Below, piece by piece: positions 14,371-21,398 of a stretch of DNA of 22,419 nucleotides. Position 1 is the stretch's first letter. The number at the start of each line of letters is the position of its first letter. A program made the position numbers and the translations under genes. Below the pieces are notes generated by a model, which did no database searches, was not told the DNA's origin, and saw only the letters and a list, made by a program, of their open reading frames with translations. This stretch comes from a virus: the IMG/VR virus record IMGVR_UViG_3300030451_002458, positions 1 to 22,419 of that record; one strand, given 5' to 3'.

Positions 14371-16061
14371 TACATTGCATCCACTATATTAAATACCGCT
14401 TTAGCATGTTGTATGTGTATATCATCTAGTCTCATGGCAGGGATCATAGGTAGTTCATTATTCATCTTGGTTTTATTTCTTTGCATAGGTTTGTTTCCCT
14501 GCTTAGAATCTGTAGGCATAGGCATTGTAGTAACCTGTCCACCAGAACCACCTTCATCCACAACACCTGTTGCTGGTTGAGATATGTCAGTAGCGATCTC
14601 TGACATAGCATCTGAATTTGATGTATCACCTTCAATCGTACTAGTGTCTGGAGTTTCGGCAGCTGACACCTCTGATGTACCACCCTCACCACCTGACACT
14701 TCACTATCCTCTTCTCCTTTTAAACCACCACTTGATGATTCTGTTGCATTGATGACAATGTTTCCAGCGGGATCTTCAAGACTCTTCCTAAATGCACTAG
14801 CATCAAACTTGAATGTTTTTCCAACATTCTGAGTTACATTAGATCCACCTTGTTCTCCTCTTTTTCCCTCTTCACCTTTATCACCCTTGATCATGTTTTT
14901 GAGACCATCCATTGCAGTTCCACGCTTATCAAGATCAAACATGTTTCCTGTAGCGAAGTCTAAAGCACCAGTTATTCCTCTCATAAAACCTTGAGGTTTC
15001 TCCTCTTCCTTTACTGGTTCTACTGTAGACTCTTCTTTTGTCTCTTCACCACCTGATGTTGGAGTGATAGTCATTGTACCATCTGCATCAGTCTTCAACG
15101 TAGCATTAGGTGATCCAGTAACAGTTTCTTGTGGTTTAACTTCGCTCTTCTGTTCTGTCTCTCCACCTGATTCATCCTCTACCTTTGGTGGTTCATCTAC
15201 TTGTTCTACACCATCTACATCGCCTGCGTTATCTTCTGTCTTGGTATCATCTTTCTTATCCTCTTCCTTATCATCTTGTTTCTTTCTACTCTTCATCTCC
15301 AATATTCTTAGTGTAGAAGCCATGTCCTCCACAAGTTTATTGAATCTCTTACCATCTATCTCATCTTTAGCTCTTACTTTACTATCTTTCTTTTTACCAA
15401 ATATCTTTTTAGCAAGGAATCCAGCACCACCAATAAGAGCACCACCCAATGCAACTTTACCTATCATCGGAGCAGCGGCAGCAAGTGCCATTGGTGCAGC
15501 TTTCAAGGTCATTGCCATCAAACCTATCTTGGCAATGTTTGTTATAAGACCTTTAAAGAAACCACCTTTAGGTTTAGTTCCTTTGGCCTTCGCCATCTTC
15601 TCGATAAGATCAACAACTATTCCCTTTGCTTCAGATAGGAAGTCGATTGTTTTTTGTAGAGACGATCTTAATCCACCTAGACTACTTGAGAATTGGTTTA
15701 ATGAATTTAATCCTCCTGAGAATATTGAACTTAAGAACCCTTGTGGATTAAATTGTTGTTCTGGTTGTACTGCCTGTTTTATTCTAGGAATCGCTTGTTG
15801 AATCTTACTGTCTATTAGTTTTGGAAGACGAGTAAGAACACTACCACCCATGGCTGGTTGTTCTGGTGGCTGCAACATCTGTGGAACAGATGCTAAAGGC
15901 ATCTGACTCCTTACTTTACTTAAACTCTTTTTACTTTGAGGACCCTGTGCTACACCTTTTAGAGCTCTACCGACTCTACTTTTACCAAATATCTTACCAG
16001 CCTTGGCAGTTTTTCTACCAAAGCGTCGAGCACCTTTTAATAGTCCTGATAGTTTAGCCAT
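14370..16061 (-). CDS. Tail protein in tape-measure position, 563 aa
   Basis: Starts MAKLSGLLKGARRFGRKTAK, a very basic N-terminus. A long hydrophobic/alanine-rich segment at ~174-220 (LMAMTLKAAPMALAAAAPMI, then GKVALGGALIGGAGFLAKKI) could cross or enter a membrane. It is followed by a highly acidic/lysine linker (~225-360). Residues 393-406 carry four collagen-like G-x-y repeats (GDKGEEGKRGEQGG). The C-terminal part is Ser/Gly/Glu-rich and ends in a helix. The size (T4 gp29 has 590 aa), the hydrophobic segment and the place right after a gp26/-1-frameshift chaperone pair all match a tape measure protein. The first codons overlap the 63-aa ORF by 8 nt. No sequence motif proves it. Confidence 0.55.
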   Translation of the reverse strand: MAKLSGLLKGARRFGRKTAKAGKIFGKSRVGRALKGVAQGPQSKKSLSKVRSQMPLASVPQMLQPPEQPAMGGSVLTRLPKLIDSKIQQAIPRIKQAVQPEQQFNPQGFLSSIFSGGLNSLNQFSSSLGGLRSSLQKTIDFLSEAKGIVVDLIEKMAKAKGTKPKGGFFKGLITNIAKIGLMAMTLKAAPMALAAAAPMIGKVALGGALIGGAGFLAKKIFGKKKDSKVRAKDEIDGKRFNKLVEDMASTLRILEMKSRKKQDDKEEDKKDDTKTEDNAGDVDGVEQVDEPPKVEDESGGETEQKSEVKPQETVTGSPNATLKTDADGTMTITPTSGGEETKEESTVEPVKEEEKPQGFMRGITGALDFATGNMFDLDKRGTAMDGLKNMIKGDKGEEGKRGEQGGSNVTQNVGKTFKFDASAFRKSLEDPAGNIVINATESSSGGLKGEEDSEVSGGEGGTSEVSAAETPDTSTIEGDTSNSDAMSEIATDISQPATGVVDEGGSGGQVTTMPMPTDSKQGNKPMQRNKTKMNNELPMIPAMRLDDIHIQHAKAVFNIVDAM

Positions 16062-16245
16062 TTCTTCTTGATGCTTCCCTTGCTTTTGCTTTTAGGTTTT
16101 CTTCTTCAATATGTAATTTAAGCAATCCAACGTAGATATCTCGTTCCCAAGGCGGCATGTTCTCTATCTCTGTTAAAGAGTATTTGTGAAACTGCATGAG
16201 TGCGAAATTGATTCGGAAGTATGTCTCAAGATTTATGTGAGACAT
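16054..16245 (-). CDS. Tail assembly chaperone extension (63-aa ORF, -1 frame of gp26)
   Basis: A small helical protein (MSHINLETYFRINFALMQFH, then IENMPPWERDIYVGLLKLHI) typical of the short ORF that follows gp26 in T4-like phages, sometimes called gp51-like. Its ATG is in the -1 frame of gp26 and the frames are open between them (R-L-G), so a -1 shift at 16254-16260 would give a fusion of about 303 aa. The ATG lies within the 5' strand of a 10-bp hairpin and has no Shine-Dalgarno nearby; GGAGGG is over 20 nt away. Independent initiation therefore looks poor, and expression by frameshifting is the better reading. The helical C-terminus would then be the 'T' part that contacts the tape measure encoded next. 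Confidence 0.7.
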   Translation of the reverse strand: MSHINLETYFRINFALMQFHKYSLTEIENMPPWERDIYVGLLKLHIEEENLKAKAREASRRNG

Positions 16246-16275
16246 ACCTAGGCGAAAAAATCGGCCAGTCCCTCC
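16219..16275 (-). promoter_or_regulatory. Programmed -1 ribosomal frameshift cassette
   Basis: In transcript order there are four elements. GGAGGG (16275-16270) lies 9 nt before a canonical slippery heptamer T-TTT-TTC (16260-16254) in the correct phase (GAT TTT TTC GCC TAG). A 6-nt spacer containing the gp26 TAG follows. Then comes a perfect 10-bp stem, GTATGTCTCA (16247-16238) with TGAGACATAC (16228-16219), around a 9-nt loop. This is the same three-part layout as E. coli dnaX: an upstream SD-like stimulator about 10 nt away, a slippery run and a downstream hairpin. Confidence 0.82.
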
Positions 16276-16964
16276 AGTATAACAGTGTTCTTTTTCTTGG
16301 TGTTTGGATTAACTACTTCTAATGTATGTTGTAATTTAGGCATAGTTTGGAAGAATTTTTCAATCTTTGCAAACTGTGCTGATGTTAATGACTCGACCCA
16401 TTCTTTAAGTTCTTTCTTAGTACACTCAGAAGCTGAGAACATCTCCTCTTCATTATATACCATATCAATGCAAGATCCTATAATACTAAATGATTGATCA
16501 ACTGTATCTTGGTTATCTAAAAAGTTAGTGTCAATAAACTGACTAAGAGAAGGATACTTCATCTTGACAGTATATCCATCTGCCAATTCAATATCTGTTG
16601 TATGATCCTCTGCTGTTATCACTTTAATATCATTGATTGGAACATTAACTCCAACCTCAGTTTTTCCATCATCACCACATGTAATTAAAAGATCTATTGA
16701 TTCACCAACAGATTTACCACGGATATTTAAAAACAAATATTCAATGTCAAAGGCAGGGAGAGTATCAATTTTGATTCCCTTTGTCAAAACACATTCTTTG
16801 ATTACTTGTTTTACAGCATTTGTGATCTCTTTCTGATTTTGTCCTTCTAATGCAAGTATCAGTATCTTTTCTTCTTTTACCAAGAACGGTCTATACTTTA
16901 CAGTCTTTCCGTTTGAAGGTAATACCAATTCATACTCAGAAGTCGTAATTTTAGGTAAAGGCAT
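16248..16964 (-). CDS. 26: gp26-like baseplate hub/tail assembly protein
   Basis: A 238-aa protein (T4 gp26 is 208 aa). The start (PLPKITTSEYELVLPSNGKT then VKYRPFLVKEEKILILALEG) and the helical second half (ECTKKELKEWVESLTSAQFA) match the 'T4 bacteriophage base plate protein' family (gp26). In T4, gp26 is needed for hub assembly; the position before a tape measure suggests a lambda gpG-like chaperone role. The last codons GAT TTT TTC GCC TAG carry the slippery site for the fusion with the 63-aa ORF. There is no clear Shine-Dalgarno, and a TCTAAATA box lies 20 nt before the ATG. Upstream gp54 ends only 37 nt away, so this may be a separate late transcription unit. Confidence 0.8.
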   Translation of the reverse strand: MPLPKITTSEYELVLPSNGKTVKYRPFLVKEEKILILALEGQNQKEITNAVKQVIKECVLTKGIKIDTLPAFDIEYLFLNIRGKSVGESIDLLITCGDDGKTEVGVNVPINDIKVITAEDHTTDIELADGYTVKMKYPSLSQFIDTNFLDNQDTVDQSFSIIGSCIDMVYNEEEMFSASECTKKELKEWVESLTSAQFAKIEKFFQTMPKLQHTLEVVNPNTKKKNTVILEGLADFFA

Positions 16965-16984
16965 AATATGTAATTATTCTTTAT

Positions 16985-16992
16985 TATTTAGA
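16985..16992 (-). promoter_or_regulatory. Candidate late promoter (TCTAAATA) before gp26
   Basis: TCTAAATA (one mismatch to T4 late TATAAATA) on the minus strand in the 36-nt gap between gp54 and gp26. It is followed 11 nt later by TTACATATTATG, which contains the start codon. The same arrangement precedes gp4 on the other strand. Confidence 0.45.
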
Positions 16993-17000
16993 GGACTTTT

Positions 17001-17975
17001 TTAAGCTGTATTTGATAGATTTTGTAAGGCATCAAAGTTACCTTTAACTTCTGTTTGTCCACTGTTGCCTTCAGTAACTTCTTTATCCATCTTATTCAGA
17101 ATCTTATTCTGTCCCGAAGTAGTTGGTAGTGTAGTTAGTTCATATCCAGACTTGGTGTAGTTGGATATCATAACGTATCTATCGTAGGCAAACTCAACTG
17201 TTATCTGTAGAACTGTTGAATTTTGATATGTCAATGCTACATCTTGTATTGCAGTTGGAAAGATGTTTATAAATTTATAACTTAGGGCATCAGGTGCAAA
17301 CATATTACCTGTAAGTTGAGAAGTTGAAGATCCAACATTTCTCTCAAACTTAGTTATCGACATGGTTTTCTTATATTCATTTGGATATCTGAATCTATGG
17401 AAACCATATTTATCTACAGCATCAGGATATCCGCCAGGAGCTCCTCTTACTGCTGGTGCTTCTTCTCCATCTCCAGCAGAAAAATATAATGGATTTATAA
17501 AGTTTATCCACTCTTGGAATAGTCTCAAGGATGAATAATCTGCTGGTATGTAGTAACTGATAGCAATATCATTATATGCTCTCTGTGATGCAAACTTTTC
17601 TGTTATACCTTGTCTACTTCCAGTTTCAGTAACAACAGACATGGTAGATCCTGGCAATACTGCTTCATTTGCCAGTAATTCAAACCTATGAATACCATTG
17701 TGATTATCTAAAACTCCACACGATGCTAAGTAGTCTTCTAAACTCGCTTCATCTCTACCTCCTACTGTTCCTGATACAACATTTGATATACCAGGCCCAA
17801 GATCCATAGTGACTTTATAGAACGTTGATAAAGCAGGAGCTCCCAACGATGTCTGAAAATCCTCTAGGAAATTTATACCAACATTACCTCTGGATTTTAT
17901 ATTTCCAGGCGTTATATCAGCACCAAAAGGGGTTATCTTTTGAAAGTGATTTTTTTGATTTCGTTCCTCAGCCAT
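17001..17975 (-). CDS. 54: Tail-tube initiator, gp54-like baseplate protein
   Basis: A 324-aa protein (T4 gp54 is 320 aa). Features of tube-initiator/tube folds are visible: MDLGPGISNVVSGTVGGR near 56-75, VLPGSTMSV (~106-114), a strand-helix-strand core (NDIAISYYIPADYSSLRLFQ then EWINFINP), and the C-terminal FINIFPTAIQDVALTYQNST followed by VEFAYDRYVM (~233-270). The last is the 'P..I....L.y......v.vtFaY' signature. In T4, gp54 caps the hub and nucleates gp19 tube polymerisation together with gp48, whose homologue is encoded divergently nearby. No strong Shine-Dalgarno precedes the ATG at 17975. Confidence 0.68.
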   Translation of the reverse strand: MAEERNQKNHFQKITPFGADITPGNIKSRGNVGINFLEDFQTSLGAPALSTFYKVTMDLGPGISNVVSGTVGGRDEASLEDYLASCGVLDNHNGIHRFELLANEAVLPGSTMSVVTETGSRQGITEKFASQRAYNDIAISYYIPADYSSLRLFQEWINFINPLYFSAGDGEEAPAVRGAPGGYPDAVDKYGFHRFRYPNEYKKTMSITKFERNVGSSTSQLTGNMFAPDALSYKFINIFPTAIQDVALTYQNSTVLQITVEFAYDRYVMISNYTKSGYELTTLPTTSGQNKILNKMDKEVTEGNSGQTEVKGNFDALQNLSNTA

Positions 17976-17982
17976 CTAAATA
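17975..17982 (+). promoter_or_regulatory. Candidate late promoter (TCTAAATA) for the gp4-gp53 unit
   Basis: TCTAAATA on the plus strand, 25 nt before the gp4 ATG at 18008, in the divergent gap between gp54 and gp4. It is followed after 10 nt by TTACATACTATG, nearly identical to the gp26 leader. Its first base overlaps the gp54 start codon. Confidence 0.45.
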
Positions 17983-18000
17983 TAGTTATGACTTACATAC

Positions 18001-18008
18001 TATGTATA
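18001..18008 (-). promoter_or_regulatory. Weak candidate late promoter (TATACATA) for gp54
   Basis: On the minus strand TATACATA, one mismatch to TATAAATA, lies 26 nt upstream of the gp54 ATG, the same spacing as the plus-strand box for gp4. It overlaps the gp4 start region, so the two promoters would be face to face and overlapping. Based on one octamer only. Confidence 0.25.
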
Positions 18009-18466
18009 TGGCTTATAAGGGAAAATTTAAACCAAAGCATACTAAAAAGTATAAAGGTGATCCCACTCAGATCATTTATCGCTCTCTTTGGGAGAGAAAA
18101 TTCATGGAATATTGTGATCTGACAGAGAATATAAGTCAATGGCAATCAGAGGAGTTCTGGATACCATACAAGAATCCCTTAGATAGAAAGATGCACAGAT
18201 ACTTTCCTGACTTCTTCATCAAATACACTGACTCAAATGGAAAGAAGAGATCTGTTGTGATAGAAGTGAAACCCAAGAAACAATGTAAGGCTCCTCCAAA
18301 GAATCCAAAGAGAAGAACTAAGGCATGGGCACACTCAGTTCAAACATGGGTTGTAAATGAAGCAAAATGGAAGGCAGCAGAACAATACTGTGCTGATAGA
18401 AAATATGAATTTAAGATCATGACCGAAGACGATTTAGGTATATCTCATGATCGCAGAAGATATTAA
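18008..18466 (+). CDS. 4: Head completion protein gp4 (nuclease fold)
   Basis: A 152-aa protein starting MAYKGKFKPKHTKKYKGDPT, closely matching the T4 gp4 start (MAYSGKW.PKN..KYRGDP) and its length of about 150 aa; for that reason the ATG at 18008 is preferred over 18002 or any longer upstream frame. YRSLWERKFMEYCD, HRYFPDF and VVIEVKPKK follow. These form a PD-(D/E)xK-like nuclease core with D68, E86 and K88. In T4, gp4 (once gp50) acts on packaged heads so that tails can join. There is no visible Shine-Dalgarno, and the leader is AT-rich. It is the first gene of the plus-strand late unit; the next start lies 20 nt inside its end. Confidence 0.88.
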   Translation: MAYKGKFKPKHTKKYKGDPTQIIYRSLWERKFMEYCDLTENISQWQSEEFWIPYKNPLDRKMHRYFPDFFIKYTDSNGKKRSVVIEVKPKKQCKAPPKNPKRRTKAWAHSVQTWVVNEAKWKAAEQYCADRKYEFKIMTEDDLGISHDRRRY

Positions 18467-18950
18467 AACACAAGCAAGTAATAGGAATAGAAGTGGTGCA
18501 TGGTATATTAATGCCCTATCCAATGCCCTATCAGAAGTGCAGAATATAGATGTTAGCGCACAAGATACTGGTGGTATAACTGTTGGGGATCTATTTTTCT
18601 TCTCATATAGTCCATCTTTCCCAGAAAGGTATGAGTTTTGGGATACTCAACCCCTAGCAGTTGCACTTACTTTCTATCGAGATGGGTTTCTTGGGTGCAA
18701 TCTACACTATGTAAATCCAGGCTATCGTGATTCTGTTGCGGTGAGCTTACTAAATAGCGGTGGCGGAGCATCCGTGCCTAAAAATACCATACACAAATAT
18801 CTGTATTCTGGTATAGGAAACTTACAAAAAGTTCCTAGAGAGGAAGATTGGGGAGAGATCTCTAAACTACCAACAGAACAGTTTATAGATAAGAGAGGTA
18901 TGAAATATCCAAAGCACAGAGCATTTAACTGGAATAAACACAGAAAGTAA
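18447..18950 (+). CDS. Conserved phage protein of unknown role, 167 aa
   Basis: Lies between gp4 and gp48, overlapping the first by 20 nt and the second by one (TAATG). The N-terminus is helical (GAWYINALSNALSEVQ). The centre is a beta domain with FFSYSPSFPERYEFWDTQPL and DGFLGCNLHYVNPGYRD (79-95); I recall a similar 'P.....DGFLG.NLHYL' motif in large myovirus proteins without a firm function. The C-terminus is basic (KYPKHRAFNWNKHRK), compatible with nucleic-acid or capsid contact. I do not assign it to a T4 gene. Context suggests a head/tail-joining or baseplate-associated virion protein. Confidence 0.6.
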   Translation: MIAEDIKTQASNRNRSGAWYINALSNALSEVQNIDVSAQDTGGITVGDLFFFSYSPSFPERYEFWDTQPLAVALTFYRDGFLGCNLHYVNPGYRDSVAVSLLNSGGGASVPKNTIHKYLYSGIGNLQKVPREEDWGEISKLPTEQFIDKRGMKYPKHRAFNWNKHRK

Positions 18951-20614
18951 TGGCCGAAACCGAAGCATTTATAAATGATCCAGACGTATATGGGTACGAA
19001 ATAGATACTCCTGTGATCAGGCAGCAAGTTGATGGTAGAGATACATCCTATAAAACTTTCATTAAAGATGGTGAAGTTACGATTCTTCCTATAGATTACA
19101 CTGGTGCAGTATTACCTAATGCAAAACCAATATACAAAGACGGAGTGTGGTTAGGACCTATTACAGCGCCTGGCACACAGCAAGTTGGTAGAGGTTCTTA
19201 TAAAAATATCGCAACAATAGATGGAATATCACCAATATATGATGATTCAACACCTCCTCAAATCATAGGATATTCAGGACCTTTAAATGATCAACTAAAA
19301 GAATCTGTAAGGCAACATTCTTTAGCAACTGGAACAGAGGTTCCAGCTTTCTCCCAAGTAAATGAGGGTAACTATACAAACAGCATACCAGACCAGATTG
19401 CTAGACTTAAAGCAGAAGTAGCGGGAGCAAACGGAAGAGATAAAAAATCTCTATGGATAAGAATTAATAGATTACAAGAACAATACGATAGAACTGAACA
19501 ACTGGTGAAAGAAGAGGCTGGTGGTGGTACTGGTCTGGTAACTAGAGGTTTACATGATTATGATACAGACAATGATATTATGTTTACCACACCTGTTAAG
19601 TATCCTATGGATATGTCTCTACAACAGGATCACTTTAGTATTCAATGTTATTCATATCAACCACCATATGCTACCGCAATGGTAGCTGGTAACGTGGGAT
19701 CTGCTTATGGTATTCAAAGATCCTCACCATACAGAAAAAAATTAGGTGCTGGTATAAAATTACCAATGCCCAATAATATGATTGATGGTAACTCAAGAAA
19801 CTGGGAAGAAGATAATATAAACCTACAGGCAATGGAAGCTATAAGAGAATCTATGAGTCAAGGTACACTTAAGATTCTTGCAAACAAACTTGGTATGGGA
19901 AACGTTACTGCATTTTTCAGTAATGCACTCAATACTGGTAGATCTCTGACACAAAGGTCTGGTAGACAAGAACTGATGGCGAATGAGATCAGTCAGTTGG
20001 TAGGTAATATGGGATATGATGTTAGTGCAGACTCCCTCTTAGCAAGATCTGGTGGTGTAATTGCAAACGCAAATACAGAACTAATGTTTGCTGGTGTGTC
20101 TCTAAGAAGTTTTGAGTTCTCATGGGTGATGAGTCCAAGAGATAGAAGAGAGGCGGGAAATGTAAGAATGATTCTTCGTGCATTGAAACAATGGTCTGCT
20201 CCTAGAAAATTATCTAAGTTAGCATCAGGAGAATCTGGTGCAGATGCTGGTAATACTGGTAGAGCTGGTGGTCCTAGTTACTTCTTAGGAACTCCAAACA
20301 TATTCAGACTAAGATATCTCACTGCTGGTAATAGAAACATTCTTGGTGTTAATAAATTCAAACCATGTGCTTTGACAGACATCAACATCAACTACACCCC
20401 AGAGGGAATGTGGATGGCATATGAAGGTGGTATGCCTGTTTCTGTACAGATGTCACTTAAGTTTAATGAATTAGAACCTATCTACAATACAGATTATAGC
20501 GATGATATAATTGAAAAGAGAAGGTTCGATGAAACAAATAACCCAATGGGTGATCTAATGCCTATAAGTGTTATTAGACAAGATACACCTTATTCAGCTG
20601 ACGTAGGATACTAA
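18950..20614 (+). CDS. 48: Baseplate tail-tube cap, gp48-like
   Basis: A 554-aa protein. The C-terminal part (~378-420: ELMFAGVSLRSFEFSWVMSP, then REAGNVRMILRALKQW) and ALTDININYTPEGMWMAYEG (~480-500) match the tube-cap signature shared by gp48/gp54 ('P..e..F.G...R.F.F...l.P....Ea..v..Ii..fk'). T4 gp48 is 364 aa; the extra length is mainly an N-terminal ~180 residues with a beta-rich part (DGEVTILPIDYTGAV) and a helix (PDQIARLKAEVAG). It would bind on the hub above gp54 and start the tail tube. TAATG coupling links it to the upstream gene. Confidence 0.78.
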   Translation: MAETEAFINDPDVYGYEIDTPVIRQQVDGRDTSYKTFIKDGEVTILPIDYTGAVLPNAKPIYKDGVWLGPITAPGTQQVGRGSYKNIATIDGISPIYDDSTPPQIIGYSGPLNDQLKESVRQHSLATGTEVPAFSQVNEGNYTNSIPDQIARLKAEVAGANGRDKKSLWIRINRLQEQYDRTEQLVKEEAGGGTGLVTRGLHDYDTDNDIMFTTPVKYPMDMSLQQDHFSIQCYSYQPPYATAMVAGNVGSAYGIQRSSPYRKKLGAGIKLPMPNNMIDGNSRNWEEDNINLQAMEAIRESMSQGTLKILANKLGMGNVTAFFSNALNTGRSLTQRSGRQELMANEISQLVGNMGYDVSADSLLARSGGVIANANTELMFAGVSLRSFEFSWVMSPRDRREAGNVRMILRALKQWSAPRKLSKLASGESGADAGNTGRAGGPSYFLGTPNIFRLRYLTAGNRNILGVNKFKPCALTDININYTPEGMWMAYEGGMPVSVQMSLKFNELEPIYNTDYSDDIIEKRRFDETNNPMGDLMPISVIRQDTPYSADVGY

Positions 20615-20615
20615 A

Positions 20616-21365
20616 ATGCAAGGATACTTTTCTTATCTACCAGAAATAAACTACGTTTCTAGATCTCCCGATAGAAACTCTAATGATGAGTTCATAAGAG
20701 TTAAGAATATTTTTAAGAGAGCAAAGATTCGTGAAGATATGTTGTCCGTTGTCACCGCTTTTGATGATTACAGTATCGTAGGTGACGGAAGACCTGAGCA
20801 AGTTGCACAAAAATTATATGGAGATCCAAGGTTCGATTGGGTTGTATTGATAGCAAATAACATTACAAGAATAAGAGATCAGTGGCCTCTTACAGAAAAT
20901 GATTTTAGAAATTATCTTTTAGATAAGTATGGTAGCGATAAAGAGTTAGAAAAGATACATCACTATGAAACTAAGGGTTTCTCAGATGATCATGGAAGAT
21001 TGGTGGTTCCGCCTGGATTAGTGGTAGACTCTAACTTTAGTGTAAGATATATGGAAAGAAACCAAGTAAGACAAACAACCGTCTCATATGGTGGAGCTTT
21101 GAATCCCATAGCAAGTGTTGATAAATCTGGAACTGCAAGAGATGCCAATGGTGATATTATAACTCATCAAAATGTCTTTCCAGTATCAAATTACATGTAT
21201 GAATTGGATATAAATGAATCGAAGAGAAAAATTAAAGTTGTAAGACCAGTATATCTAAACTCAGTTGTGTCAGATATGCAGAAAGCAATGAATTATAAAC
21301 GATCTTCTCAATTCGTAAGTAAGAGACTTAAGACATCAGATAACCCCAGACTAAGGGGAGGCTAA
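20616..21365 (+). CDS. 53: Baseplate wedge protein gp53
   Basis: A 249-aa protein (T4 gp53 is 196 aa). Residues 52-95 (YSIVGDGRPEQVAQKLYGDP, then DWVVLIANNITRIRDQWPL) are the hallmark of gp53, a LysM-like fold that glues wedges around the hub ('Y.I.dgdRPd.is.klYG....yW.lll.NNi.....ewPl'). Residues ~95-215 form the second domain and the basic C-terminus ends RLRGG. It follows gp48 by one base, as part of the same late unit, and ends just before a strong terminator. It is the best-conserved call on this strand. Confidence 0.9.
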   Translation: MQGYFSYLPEINYVSRSPDRNSNDEFIRVKNIFKRAKIREDMLSVVTAFDDYSIVGDGRPEQVAQKLYGDPRFDWVVLIANNITRIRDQWPLTENDFRNYLLDKYGSDKELEKIHHYETKGFSDDHGRLVVPPGLVVDSNFSVRYMERNQVRQTTVSYGGALNPIASVDKSGTARDANGDIITHQNVFPVSNYMYELDINESKRKIKVVRPVYLNSVVSDMQKAMNYKRSSQFVSKRLKTSDNPRLRGG

Positions 21366-21371
21366 AAAAAA

Positions 21372-21395
21372 GGGGTCGTAAGACCCCTTTCTTAT
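21372..21395. terminator. Bidirectional intrinsic terminator between gp53 and gp32
   Basis: GGGGTC (21372-21377) pairs perfectly with GACCCC (21382-21387) around GTAA. The plus strand continues TTTCTTATTGTTT, and the minus strand has an uninterrupted T8 (complement of the A8 at 21364-21371). It therefore serves both convergent genes and is stronger towards gene 32. Confidence 0.88.
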
Positions 21396-21398
21396 TGT

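Noticed and set aside
15064-15801. Plus-strand open frame of 245 codons
   Set aside because: It is antisense to the acidic/lysine-rich part of the 563-aa tail protein; its Ser/Leu/Pro-rich composition is what the complement of such codons gives, and there is no ribosome binding site.
17268-17280. TATAAATT-type box inside gp54
   Set aside because: Matches the late-promoter octamer with one mismatch on the plus strand, but it lies deep in a minus-strand gene with no plus-strand gene nearby; shows that the motif also occurs by chance.
17825-18007. Longer gp4 reading frame starting at 17825
   Set aside because: The upstream 61 codons are antisense to gp54 and do not resemble gp4; T4 gp4 begins at the MAY.GK motif, matching ATG 18008.
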